This document shows, in pieces, positions 8,593 to 17,675 of a stretch of 64,000 bases of DNA (position 1 is the first letter of the stretch; every line of letters begins with the position of its first letter). The DNA lies in the NCBI RefSeq assembly GCF_008065375.1, contig NZ_VJYI01000011.1, forward strand, positions 124,001 to 188,000. Reading direction: 5' to 3'. This stretch comes from Nonomuraea sp. SYSU D8015 (GTDB lineage: Bacteria > Actinomycetota > Actinomycetes > Streptosporangiales > Streptosporangiaceae). The position numbers and the translations under genes are program-made. The notes below the pieces were generated by a model. The model made no database searches. It saw nothing but the letters and a program-made list of their open reading frames with translations, and was not told the origin of the DNA.

Positions 8593-8637
8593 CGAGCCCG
8601 CCCGTGCACCGGAGACCCCGGGGCACGGGCGGGCTCG
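8593..8637. terminator. bidirectional hairpin terminator
   Basis: A 15-bp perfect inverted repeat (CGAGCCCGCCCGTGC at 8593-8607, its complement at 8623-8637) with a 15-base loop, placed between two convergent hydrolase genes. No U-tract, as is usual in high-GC actinomycetes. Confidence 0.8.
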
Positions 8638-8658
8638 TCATGGCCGGCGGGCGGCGGG

Positions 8659-11600
8659 TCAGGAGCTCCGGCCCTCCAGCCCCGCGACCGCGATCGTGCC
8701 CGAGGTGGCGCGGAGGCCGAAGCCGTGGCGGTAGCCCGCGCGGGCCTGCGGGGTGGCGAGCGTGTCGCCGATGCCGGCCGTGCGCAGCCGCCGCCACGCG
8801 CCGTCCGCGTGGGCGTAGGAGGTGATGGTGTCGCCGGACAGCACCAGCGCGAACCGGTCGCCCGGCTTCAGGGTCAGCGCGGCGTCGCCCGGCGTGTCCA
8901 GGAACCGGCCGCCGACCCGCACGTTGATGCCGGACTGTTGGCGCGTGTGGTTGTACCAGGCGGTCACGTAGTTGTCCTTGTCCTTGACCCAGCCGACGAA
9001 CACGCTGTCCTCCGGGCTGCCGGTCCCGGCGAACGACCCGGCCGTCACCATGCTCATCGCCTCGGCCGACGACGGCCCGGCCGGTCCGGTGACCAGACCG
9101 AAGTACGGCTGGGCACCGCTGCCGGCGAACCGGCCGCCGCCGACCGCGATCGCCGGCGCGGCCTCGCCGTCGAAGGGCCGGTGCACGGTGTAGCCCGCCG
9201 AGGTGTCCGTGGCGAACGTGTCCCGGACCTCGGCCTTCGGGTAGGCGACCGGGTCGGGCGCCACCTCCACCTGCGCGTACGCGCTCACCGCCCGCGCCGC
9301 CCGGTCGTAGGTCGCCAGGGCCCGCACCGGGTACATGCCGGCGCGCAACGTGGTCCCGGGCGGCGGCGACACCCGCCAGCGGACCGTGAACTCGCCGCCG
9401 GGCCGCACGACGGGCGTCTCCGCGCGCCCGACCGGCTCGGCGGACCAGCCCGGCAGCACGGCCAGCGCCGTCTTGACCCGGGTGGCGGGCTTGCCGCCGC
9501 GGTTGGCGAATGTCGTGGCCACGGTCGCGGGCGCGCCGGGCCGGGCGTGCTCGGTGACGACCGCGTCCAGCCGCGTGTCGCCGGCGGTGGGCGACCAGGC
9601 CTGCAGCTCGGTGACGCCGACGTACGCGCCCGGCGGGTTGGCGAAGACCAGCCGGATCCGGGTCGTCGTCAGCTCCGGGAAGGTGATCCGGTTGAGCTCC
9701 GCTCCCGCCGGCCGCTCCGGCGTGAGCACCTGACCCGGCACCTCGCGCCAGGCCGCGCCGTCCCAGAACTCCAGCCGGTACGACGCCGGCGCCCGCACCC
9801 CGCCACCGTCGTCGTAGGCGTGGAACCGTACGTCGCTCACCCGGGTCGGCACCCCGAAGTCCACGCCGAGATGGTCCTCGGGGTTCGGGGAGCGGTAGTT
9901 GGTCCACCGGCTGTGCGGGATGTCGTCGTAGAAGATCCGCCCGTCCACGGCGTCCCACACGTCGTCGAAGCCGTTGGTGTACGAGGCGAACGGCCTGGGA
10001 TGGCCGGTGCCATGGGGGTTCGCGGCGTCGTTGACGAGCCGCTCGCGGCGGTCCGGGGCGACGGCGGCCGGCACGCGGGCGGTCAGCTCGCCGAGCCCGG
10101 GCCGCACGGCGGCGAGCCTGCCGTTCACGTAGAGGCGCAGGCCCTTGCCCTGGCCGTACCTGGTGCCGTCGCGGTCCCACAGGACGGTCACGTTGTGACC
10201 GTGGTAGGGCACGTTCTCCAGCGCGAAGTGATCCCATTCGGCAGGTGCCAGCGGGTTCACCACGACCTTTCCGTCCGCCCGCGGGCGCAGCCCGATCAAG
10301 CCGCTGATCACCAGGTCGTTGAAGGTGGAGTGGTTGTAGTGCTCGCTGTGCCCGGGGCCGTCGTAGATCCAGCGCGGCTCGTCCGGGTGGTGCGCCTCGG
10401 CCACGTACGGGCGGCCGTTCTTGTACTGGGTCAGCGCGTAGCCGCGCAGGATTTGGTAGTAGTCGGCGGCCGTGACCACGTCCTGGTCGCGGTCGTTGAG
10501 CAGGTTGGCCAGCGCGGTGAGCGTGGTCGAGGTGGAGTACGGCCAGCTCGGGCCGTTCCAGCGGCAGCAGCCGACGAACGCCTCACGCATGAAGAACGGG
10601 CTGCGCCGCTCGGCGGTCGCCGGCCCGTACGGCGCGGCGAACCCCTGCGGGTCCAGCAGCTGTGCCCACGCCCGCTCGGTGCCGGGCTCGGCCATGCCGA
10701 ACGCCCACGGCGCGAACCCGATCTGCTCCCGGGTCGACACGAGCTTGCGCTGCGGGTCCAGGTCGGCGCGGGCCTTGTGGTAGAAGAACGAGCGCTCCGG
10801 GTCCCACAGGTGGCGGTGCAGCGCGTCGCGCAGCGACTCCGCCCGCTTCTCGAACGTCCTCGCCAGAGCCTGGTCGCCGCGCATCCTGGCGATGGCGGCG
10901 ATCGCCTTGGCATCGCCGTACTGGTAGGCGTTCAGCGTCGGGCGGTAACCGGCGCCGCCGTGGTAGGGGTCGGCGGGGTCGGTCTCGTACGAGGAGGCGG
11001 TGTACTCCATCGCGTCCCACACCGGGACCGACCAGTAGAGGCCGAGCTCCTTGTCGTACTGGCCGCCCCATTTGTCGTACTGGCGGACGAGGTCGGGCAG
11101 CAGGCCCTCGACGAAGGACGCCTCGCCGGTGACCAGATAGCGCTGGTAGGCGGCGTCGGCCGCCCACCAGGCGTACTGGTGCGCCCAGTCGTCGGTGTCC
11201 TCATTGACGTAGTCCTCCTTCGGCTTGGGGCCGGCGCCGGGTCCCTGCAGCCAGTAGGCGAGGTAGTCGTCGATCGGGCGGCGGTCGCGCAGCCAGCGGC
11301 CCTCGTACACGTGGTGGCCGGCGGCGGCCACGATGCCGCCGAGCGGCGCGGCGTACCCCGGGGCGTGGTGGAACTCGGTGATGACGTGGCCGGTGGCGGA
11401 GTCGGTGTAGCGGATGTGCCGTTTGAAGGTGCTCCAGCGGTAGTAGTAGACGTCCTGGATCTCCCGGTCGGGCACCTCCAGGAAGGGGATGTTGGCCTCG
11501 TACCACTCGGGCTCGGCGAGGCCCGACAGCAACGCGCGATGGTCGAGGAACGCGGTGCCCCTGCCGACCTCCGGGTACGCCGGAGGCGGCGCCTTGGGGG

Positions 11601-11682
11601 TGGCGGAGGCGGGGCCGGGGATCAGGGCGGTGGGCGCGACCAGCGTCGCGAGCAGGGCGAGCGCAGCAGCCGTGCGTCTCAT
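8659..11682 (-). CDS. secreted (alpha/alpha)6-barrel glycoside hydrolase with discoidin and NEW3-like domains
   Basis: 1007-residue exported protein. The signal peptide runs to about residue 28 (MRRTAAALALLATLVAPTAL, then GPASA). The catalytic part (about 40-500) looks like the MGH1/GH63-type helical barrel: DWAHQYAWWAADAAYQRYL, LYWSVPVWDAMEYTASSYET, GGAGYRPTLNAYQYGDAKAI, GFAPWAFGM, CCRWNGPSWPYSTSTTLTAL and GHSEHYNHSTFNDLVISGL. A discoidin-like F5/8C domain follows (about 570-700), then a NEW3/Ig-like domain (about 705-800) and a C-terminal lectin-like domain (about 815-1005). GTG at 11688 overlaps the GAGGTGA ribosome binding site, so I start at ATG 11682. I cannot assign a CAZy family number. 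Genomic context suggests plant cell wall glycans. Confidence 0.82.
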   Translation of the reverse strand: MRRTAAALALLATLVAPTALIPGPASATPKAPPPAYPEVGRGTAFLDHRALLSGLAEPEWYEANIPFLEVPDREIQDVYYYRWSTFKRHIRYTDSATGHVITEFHHAPGYAAPLGGIVAAAGHHVYEGRWLRDRRPIDDYLAYWLQGPGAGPKPKEDYVNEDTDDWAHQYAWWAADAAYQRYLVTGEASFVEGLLPDLVRQYDKWGGQYDKELGLYWSVPVWDAMEYTASSYETDPADPYHGGAGYRPTLNAYQYGDAKAIAAIARMRGDQALARTFEKRAESLRDALHRHLWDPERSFFYHKARADLDPQRKLVSTREQIGFAPWAFGMAEPGTERAWAQLLDPQGFAAPYGPATAERRSPFFMREAFVGCCRWNGPSWPYSTSTTLTALANLLNDRDQDVVTAADYYQILRGYALTQYKNGRPYVAEAHHPDEPRWIYDGPGHSEHYNHSTFNDLVISGLIGLRPRADGKVVVNPLAPAEWDHFALENVPYHGHNVTVLWDRDGTRYGQGKGLRLYVNGRLAAVRPGLGELTARVPAAVAPDRRERLVNDAANPHGTGHPRPFASYTNGFDDVWDAVDGRIFYDDIPHSRWTNYRSPNPEDHLGVDFGVPTRVSDVRFHAYDDGGGVRAPASYRLEFWDGAAWREVPGQVLTPERPAGAELNRITFPELTTTRIRLVFANPPGAYVGVTELQAWSPTAGDTRLDAVVTEHARPGAPATVATTFANRGGKPATRVKTALAVLPGWSAEPVGRAETPVVRPGGEFTVRWRVSPPPGTTLRAGMYPVRALATYDRAARAVSAYAQVEVAPDPVAYPKAEVRDTFATDTSAGYTVHRPFDGEAAPAIAVGGGRFAGSGAQPYFGLVTGPAGPSSAEAMSMVTAGSFAGTGSPEDSVFVGWVKDKDNYVTAWYNHTRQQSGINVRVGGRFLDTPGDAALTLKPGDRFALVLSGDTITSYAHADGAWRRLRTAGIGDTLATPQARAGYRHGFGLRATSGTIAVAGLEGRSS

Positions 11683-11715
11683 GGTCACCTCAAGCTGGCT
11701 CCGGGGGGTGACGGG

Positions 11716-11759
11716 AATCAGTCAGATCCGGTCGCAAGGGCGATCGAATCTGACTGATT
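11716..11759. promoter_or_regulatory. 12-bp perfect inverted repeat upstream of the secreted hydrolase
   Basis: AATCAGTCAGAT (11716-11727) and its exact complement ATCTGACTGATT (11748-11759) with a 20-base spacer. It lies 33-77 bases upstream of the minus-strand hydrolase start and away from any convergent gene end, so an operator is more likely than a terminator. No other copy was noticed in the window. Confidence 0.55.
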
Positions 11760-11951
11760 GTGTTTAACTATTGGCCATTCGCGAGCGAAAGACAAGATCC
11801 TTCGAGGTGACCACTGACCGATCTCGATCCTTCGCCTCGGGATCACCAACCGTTGTATGGCCAGGCCCGATGCGTCGACGGTCTGCGCCATCCGTCCCGT
11901 GCAAGATACGATGCGCCATCGGTGTATCCCATGCGGCTGGCCAGGTGACCG

Positions 11952-14900
11952 ATGGCACGTCCCAAGAACAGACTTCCAGGCCTGTTGCTGGTGCTGGTCA
12001 GCCTTCTTGGGGTCCTGGTAGGCCTGCCGGTCAATGTCGTGAGCACCTACCTTCCGGCCGCCGTGGTGAGCTACAAGGTGGTCTGGGTGGCGGGCCTCGC
12101 GCTGCTGGCCCTGGCGATCAGCTCACTCACGTGGATCGTCCCGTGGCTGCAGGAGCGGCGCCGCGCGGGCGCGCTGTTCAGCGTGCCCGCAATGGAGTCC
12201 TGGGTTGATCGGCCTGAACTTGCGGCGACGATCAGAGCATTGATGGGTGATCAGGGCCGATTGTCCTCTCTTGCCGGTTCCATAAAGGAAGAGCGCGAGC
12301 GCGTGTTTCAGCCCCTCGATGCTCGCATCGTCCTCGACAAATGGGCGAATGTACACCATCCGGCCGGTAGCACGAAGAACGTCTTCGTTGTGGGGATATT
12401 CGGTCATGGCGGGTCAGGAAAGACCAGCTTGGCCGCCGCTGTCTGCTTCCGACCTGATGTTCGCCGCTTTTTCAAAGGCGGAATCCTCTGGATGACGTTG
12501 GGCCGCGACAAACAAGACCGGGATCTGGTAGAGCGTCTCAATGACGCAGTGGGCGTGATGACCGGAGAACGACCAGCCACCTCTGATCCCGAACAGGCGA
12601 GCCAATACCTCAGGCAAGCTCTCTCCGAGCGTAAAAGGACGCTGCTGGTCGTCGATGACGTATGGGACGACCGCGCTCTCGAGCTGCTCGTGCCCAATGA
12701 GCCGTCCTATTCCCTCTTGTTCACGACCCGGATGCGCACCCTCTTATCTGTTTCCACCCGAGCGGTAGACGTGGACCGACTGTACGACGACACGGCCTCA
12801 CGTATTCTCGGCAGCGGTCTACCAGCACTTCCGAGGAGGGCAGAAGTCGAATTGCTCGACGCCACGGGCCGCCTGCCCTTGCTGCTGAGCCTGGTGAACC
12901 GGCGCCTGCGCGAGGATCTGGCGAGAGGAAGCGACATCAGCCTTGCCGCAGACCAGGCCATTGGACATCTCAGGGAAAGAGGCCCGGTCGCCTTCGATGC
13001 GCGGTCACGATCGAGGCGGGAAAAGTTGGTTGCCGACACAATGGAGTACAGCGTCGAAACTCTTGGGCCAGATGAGCGACAGCGATTTCTGGAGCTTTCG
13101 ATATTTCCCGAGGACACGGCGATACCGACGAGCGTGGTGGAATTTCTCTGGGCACGCACAGGAAGATTGGCAGCCAAGGAGACAGCCCAACTCTGTGAAC
13201 GCCTGGAGGAGCTGTCGCTTGTCTCAAGGAGATGGAGTGACGGCCTCCAACTCGTCCAGCTTCACTCGATCATTCGCAGATACGCACGAATGACGTTGAC
13301 GGAGCAGGGTATCGCCCGCTGCAACGAGCTTCTCCTTGAGGCAATTCAGGTCTCCTCACATGAGGCGTCGAGGAACCGACGATGGTGGCGGTCGCCGATC
13401 GGTTCCGACTACTTCATGGACAACCTTGTCTACCACTTCAAGGAAGCCCGCCTGGCCGACCGACTGGAGCGCCTCGTCAGCGATTTCGAGTGGCTCAGGG
13501 ATAGAATTACTCGCTCCGGAGTATTCGCCGCCGAGAAAGACCTGGCGGAGATGCGGACCCCGCTCGCCGAGAAGCTCGGCAGCGCTATTCTGCAAAATGC
13601 TCATCTTTTCAACACCGCCGACACGGGCGACATCGTGGCAGGCACATTGCTGACTCGCCTGCACGATATACCCGAGTTCTCCAAGAGTATCCATGACCAT
13701 CTGGCACGATCGTCGGCATGGCGTTTGAGGCCACAATGGCCGTTCGCGGATGAGGCTCCCAACTCATGGTTGTCGACTCGAGGACATCGCTCCGCCGTAG
13801 CCGCGATAGCTGTCGCGCCGGAAGGGTCGTGGTTCGTGTCGGCGGGACTTGACGGAGTGCTCAATAAATATAGCGTGGGCGGACTCGAGCAGACGACACT
13901 TATTCGACATAGTGCCGGGATGACGTCTGTGGCCATCGCGCCCTCCGGCGACTGGGTGGTGGCCGGAGACGACAAGGGCGCCATTCACATGATGTCTGCG
14001 GACGGAACCGGACTCTTGTCGTTGAAGGCTCACCAGGGGCGGGTCAATTCCGTTGCCGTATCGCACGACGGCTCCTGGCTCGCGTCCGCTGGAAATGATG
14101 GAACCATTTTGCTGTGGGAGATCGACGGCTCACGGCGAGGGCGTCTGCACGCCCGCAGCGGCGAGGTCCAGAGTTTGGCCATTCCCGCTCGGGGGCCATG
14201 GTTGGTTTCGGCGGACTCGGATGGCGCGGTGCGACTGTGGGACCAGAACGGAGGCATCAGCCGGGTGCTCTTCGGACGCTCCCGGCGCTTGTCCGACTTG
14301 GCGGTGTCGCCAGATGGCGGTTGGCTCGCCGCAGCGGGCGACTCGGGCATCATTCAGCTTTGGCAGGCAGACGGACGTGAGCGCGCGATCTTGCGCGGAC
14401 ATCGGGGTACGGTGCGTTCCGTAGCCATATCTCCCGATGGTGAATGGATCGCGTCGGGAGGGCTCGATGGATCTCTTCGGTTGTGGACGGCGGACGCGAC
14501 GAAAAAGCGTGTCGCCCAATACAACTGTGGTGGGGTGTCGACGGTGGCGATCGCACCTCATGGCATGTGGCTCGCGTCGGGGGGCCTGGATGGAAGTCTT
14601 CGGGTGTGGATATCCGGGACCCTCTGGCAGGCGGGATCCGCCAGTCGCGGTGTGGACATCAGATCGGTCGCCGTTTCGCCCGATGGCACCTGGCTCGCGT
14701 CTGCTTGCAGTGACGGCTCCGTCCGCCTTTGGGACGCGAACGGAACACCTCGAGAGATATTGAATCAACACGATCGCTGGGTCAATCAGGTGTCGATAGC
14801 AGCTGACGGATCCTGGCTCGCCTCGGCGGGCTGGGACGGGAAGGTTTGCATCTGGGGGTCGGACGGTTCTCAAGGCGGGGCGCTGATCGGGCACCCCGGC

Positions 14901-15497
14901 GGCGCCACAGCGGTGGCGATCGCGCCTGACGGGTCGTGGCTGGCCGCGGCAGCGTGGAACGGCTCGGTTCATGTCTGGGATATGGCCTACCGAGAGCCGC
15001 GTGAGGTGTTGTCCGGCAGCCGATTATGGGTGAATTGCATCGCGATCGCACCCGATGGCACCTGGTGGGTTACGGCCGCGGAGGACGGGAGGTTGCTCAC
15101 GTGGAACGCCGACGGAACGCCTCGGGGCATCCTCCATGGACACAAGAGCGGCGTTCGATCGGTGGCGATCGCTCCGAATGGCTCGTGGCTCGCCTCTGCC
15201 GATATGAGCGGCGAAGTGCGCCTGTGGGATGCGAAGGGAATCCTCAAGTGCGTTCTCAAGAGGGATGACTCCGCCATAGCGAGCGTCGCGATTTCCTTCG
15301 ATGGCGCCTTGCTGGCAACAACGTATTCCGACGGCTTGATGCGTCTTTGGGATCCAAAACGCGCTATCAGCTTGACGGCGGCAAGACTCCCAGGACCGTT
15401 GCGCTCCTGCGCGTGGTTTCCGGATGCCGACAGCCTGTGCGTCAGCGGTGCAAAAGGCCTGTACAGATTCGCGGCCGAGGGCCCGAACTCGGCCTGA
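11952..15497 (+). CDS. membrane-anchored NB-ARC STAND ATPase with 14 WD40 repeats
   Basis: 1181 residues. Two hydrophobic segments (about 9-29 and 42-62) anchor the N-terminus. An NB-ARC ATPase follows: P-loop GHGGSGKTS at 151-159, Walker B LLVVDDVWD at 231-239, sensor LLFTTR at 255-260 and a GRLPLLLSL motif. Helical ARC/winged-helix-like regions run to about 600. From about 610 to the end I count 14 WD40 units (core SVAISPDGxWLASGGxDGSLRLW), the last degenerate, which would make two seven-bladed propellers. A ribosome binding site AGGTGA precedes the ATG. STAND proteins are ligand-triggered oligomerising switches. No effector domain is obvious, so the membrane anchor may be the output or only a tether. 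Codon use looks less GC-rich than its neighbours (by eye), a hint of transfer. Confidence 0.9.
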   Translation: MARPKNRLPGLLLVLVSLLGVLVGLPVNVVSTYLPAAVVSYKVVWVAGLALLALAISSLTWIVPWLQERRRAGALFSVPAMESWVDRPELAATIRALMGDQGRLSSLAGSIKEERERVFQPLDARIVLDKWANVHHPAGSTKNVFVVGIFGHGGSGKTSLAAAVCFRPDVRRFFKGGILWMTLGRDKQDRDLVERLNDAVGVMTGERPATSDPEQASQYLRQALSERKRTLLVVDDVWDDRALELLVPNEPSYSLLFTTRMRTLLSVSTRAVDVDRLYDDTASRILGSGLPALPRRAEVELLDATGRLPLLLSLVNRRLREDLARGSDISLAADQAIGHLRERGPVAFDARSRSRREKLVADTMEYSVETLGPDERQRFLELSIFPEDTAIPTSVVEFLWARTGRLAAKETAQLCERLEELSLVSRRWSDGLQLVQLHSIIRRYARMTLTEQGIARCNELLLEAIQVSSHEASRNRRWWRSPIGSDYFMDNLVYHFKEARLADRLERLVSDFEWLRDRITRSGVFAAEKDLAEMRTPLAEKLGSAILQNAHLFNTADTGDIVAGTLLTRLHDIPEFSKSIHDHLARSSAWRLRPQWPFADEAPNSWLSTRGHRSAVAAIAVAPEGSWFVSAGLDGVLNKYSVGGLEQTTLIRHSAGMTSVAIAPSGDWVVAGDDKGAIHMMSADGTGLLSLKAHQGRVNSVAVSHDGSWLASAGNDGTILLWEIDGSRRGRLHARSGEVQSLAIPARGPWLVSADSDGAVRLWDQNGGISRVLFGRSRRLSDLAVSPDGGWLAAAGDSGIIQLWQADGRERAILRGHRGTVRSVAISPDGEWIASGGLDGSLRLWTADATKKRVAQYNCGGVSTVAIAPHGMWLASGGLDGSLRVWISGTLWQAGSASRGVDIRSVAVSPDGTWLASACSDGSVRLWDANGTPREILNQHDRWVNQVSIAADGSWLASAGWDGKVCIWGSDGSQGGALIGHPGGATAVAIAPDGSWLAAAAWNGSVHVWDMAYREPREVLSGSRLWVNCIAIAPDGTWWVTAAEDGRLLTWNADGTPRGILHGHKSGVRSVAIAPNGSWLASADMSGEVRLWDAKGILKCVLKRDDSAIASVAISFDGALLATTYSDGLMRLWDPKRAISLTAARLPGPLRSCAWFPDADSLCVSGAKGLYRFAAEGPNSA

Positions 15498-15552
15498 TGC
15501 CGCGGGGCGGATGATCCGGCGCGGCGAAGGAACCCGTGGAGGAGGAGCCTGA

Positions 15553-16435
15553 ATGGGTGAACGCCTGCGATCGGTGCTGAGCGCGTGGCACGGGCCCATG
15601 GAGTCGGTGGAGCACGCCGGTGGGTGGAACTCGTAGACCTGGCTGGTCCGCTCCCCCGCCGGGGACCCGTACGTCGCCAAGCTCGCCGACACCGAATCCT
15701 CCGCGGCGTCCCTCGGCGGCCTGCGCGTGGCCGTCCGGGTCCAGAGGGGCGGGGTCCCCAGTGACGTGCCGGTCCCCCTGCCCGACGGGCGGCTGGCGCT
15801 CCACCTGGAGGAGGGCGTGATGGCCTTGCTGGAGTACGTGCCCGGCGGGGCGGCGGACGCCAGGTCGAGACAGGACCTGCGCCGGGCGGGCGCCGTCCTG
15901 GCCAGGGCGCATGGCGTCCTCGGGGACGATGCCGGCGGTATCGGCGAAGAGCACAGGTGGCCGTGTGCCGACGCCGGCCTCCGGGACGTTGCCATGCCGC
16001 CGCGCATCCGGGATGCCGCGGCGCGGGGTGCTGGACGAGGCGCGCAGGGCCGGGGCACGGCTGCGGATCTGGGTGGTGAAGGGGGATCCGGGACTCGATG
16101 GGTTCCACTTGAGCGAGGACTCGCCCGCCACGGACGGTCTCGTCGACCGGGCGGCCGCTTTGGAGGCGCCGTTCCTGTACGACCTGGCGTGCGTCGCCGT
16201 CCTCACCCGGGACAAGCGTCGTGCGATCCGGCATGTCGTGGAGGGCTACCGGTCCCTCCATCCGGAGGTCGAGGGCGAGCTGGAGCATCTGGACACGTTC
16301 GTCCGGCTGCGGTGGATGGCCAACGCGATCTATTTCGCCGACAGGATCGAGCGCGACGTGTTCAGGGGCAGCGTCGATCCGGAGGCCAATCACAAGGGTC
16401 TGGCACAGGCGTACGCCGGCATCCGCTATCGCTGA
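15553..16435 (+). pseudogene. broken aminoglycoside phosphotransferase-like gene
   Basis: From an ATG at 15553 the frame reads MGERLRSVLSAWHGP, then EHAGGWNS followed by an in-frame TAG (15634-15636). Coding resemblance continues in the same frame (TWLVRSPAGDPYVAKLAD, ALLEYVPGG) to about 16030, then moves to another frame reading ARLRIWVVKGDPGLDGFHLS and LEAPFLYDLACVAVLT to a TGA at 16433-16435. The order (glycine-rich N-lobe, hinge, GDxxxxG-type loop) fits APH/choline-kinase-like phosphotransferases. One nonsense codon plus one frameshift indicates a decayed gene, or two sequencing errors. The 3' end overlaps the convergent LacI gene by 10 bp. Confidence 0.7.
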
Positions 16436-17430
16436 GCGGTGCTGGCCCGGACGATGAGCGTGGTGGCGAGCTCGATGCGGGTGCCCGCCGGCCCTCTCGG
16501 ATGGGTGAGTTCCTCGGAGATCAGGCGGACGGCCTCGTTGGCCATGTCGTCGAGCGGCTGGCGCACCGTCGTGAGCGGCGGCGACAACATCTCGCACAGC
16601 GGCGAGTCGTCGAACCCGACCACGGACAGGTCGTCGGGGACGCGCAGGCAGCGCTCGGCCGCCGCCTGGTAGACCCCCGCCGCCTGCAGGTCGGACCCGG
16701 CGAAGATCGCGGTGGGCGGGTCGTCGCGGTCGAGCAGCTCGCCCCCATGCCGCTTGCCGCCGGAGACGAGGAAGTCGCCGTAGCGGGTCAGCTCCGGGTC
16801 GGGCTCGATGCCGAACGTGCGGTGCGCGGCCAGATAGCCCTCGTAACGGTCGAGCGTGCACTGCACGTCGAGCGGCCCGCCGATGAAGCCGACCCGGGTG
16901 TGGCCCAGCTCCAGCAGGTGGGTGGTGGCCATGACGCCGCCCGACCAGTTCGTGGCCCCGACGGTGGACATGCGCGGGTCGCGCTGCCCGACCGGGTCGA
17001 GCAGCACCAGGGGCACGTGCAGCAGCTCGCTGATGGCCGCGATCTCCTCGGAGTTGGCCCGGGACAGCACGAGCACGATCCCGTCGGTGCCGCGCTTGCG
17101 CATGATGCCGATCCAGCGGCGCAGGTCGAAGTCGGGCCGCGCGGACGAGGTGACGACGAGCGAGAACCCCCACCGCGCCGCAGCCTTCTCCGCCCCCCTG
17201 ATGAGCACCTGGGCCCAGGGCGAGCCGAGCCCGTCGATGAGCAGGTCGACGAGGCCGACCCGGGGCGTGCTGGGCGGGCGGGGGGCTTCGTATCCGAAGG
17301 CGCGGACTGCTTCGAGGACCTTGTCCCTGGTGGCGGCGGAGACGTGTTTCTTACCGCTCAGGACCTTGGAAACCGTGGGCACCGACACTCCGGCGGCCGC
17401 CGCGACGTCGGCGAGCGTGGCTCGGCGCAC
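16426..17430 (-). CDS. LacI-family transcriptional regulator of the GH3-GH42 operon
   Basis: 334 residues from a GTG at 17430 preceded by GGGAGG. The N-terminal helix-turn-helix reads ATLADVAAAAGVSVPTVSKV, then LSGKKHVS (residues 4-31), followed by a sugar-binding sensor domain (DGIVLVLSRANSEEI, GHTRVGFIGGPLDVQCTLDR, DDLSVVGFDDSP). It is divergent from the GH3-GH42 operon. The shared 245-bp intergenic region carries several TTTCGGAAA-like sites, its likely operators. It resembles xylose/cellobiose-type LacI repressors of actinomycetes; the inducer is unknown. Confidence 0.92.
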   Translation of the reverse strand: MRRATLADVAAAAGVSVPTVSKVLSGKKHVSAATRDKVLEAVRAFGYEAPRPPSTPRVGLVDLLIDGLGSPWAQVLIRGAEKAAARWGFSLVVTSSARPDFDLRRWIGIMRKRGTDGIVLVLSRANSEEIAAISELLHVPLVLLDPVGQRDPRMSTVGATNWSGGVMATTHLLELGHTRVGFIGGPLDVQCTLDRYEGYLAAHRTFGIEPDPELTRYGDFLVSGGKRHGGELLDRDDPPTAIFAGSDLQAAGVYQAAAERCLRVPDDLSVVGFDDSPLCEMLSPPLTTVRQPLDDMANEAVRLISEELTHPRGPAGTRIELATTLIVRASTAQR

Positions 17431-17482
17431 AGGACCTCCCGCTGGCGCGGTGCCGCCATCCGGCCGACACCGGCGAGTGACA

Positions 17483-17649
17483 ACTTTCGGAAAATGTCAT
17501 GAAAGCCGGATATCCCGCTGAACTGGGACGACCGGCGCACCTCTGCTGTTCGTCGGGGACTGTTGACAGTGTTGCGAGCCGCAGCTTAGCGTAACGCTTC
17601 GGCAATGTCACGGTAACGTTTCGGAAAGCCAACCAGAAACTTTCCGACC
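17483..17649. promoter_or_regulatory. cluster of TTTCGGAAA-type LacI operators
   Basis: Exact TTTCGGAAA at 17485-17493 (in AACTTTCGGAAAATG) and 17619-17627 (in TAACGTTTCGGAAAG). There is a degenerate copy CTTCGGCAA at 17597-17605 and a half-similar AAACTTTCCG at 17637-17646. All lie between the divergent LacI and GH3 genes, so both promoters could be repressed. Confidence 0.6.
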
Positions 17650-17675
17650 CGGATTCCCCCAGCGAACGAGGGTGT

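Noticed and set aside
8725..11757. 1010-codon open frame on the plus strand
   Set aside because: Antisense shadow of the minus-strand hydrolase, with no recognisable motif and an Arg/Val/Gly-rich composition.
13790..15450. Regularly spaced similar DNA segments, CRISPR-like at first sight
   Set aside because: They are the in-frame WD40 repeats of the STAND gene (about 41-42 codons apart) with diverged sequence, not identical short repeats with unique spacers.
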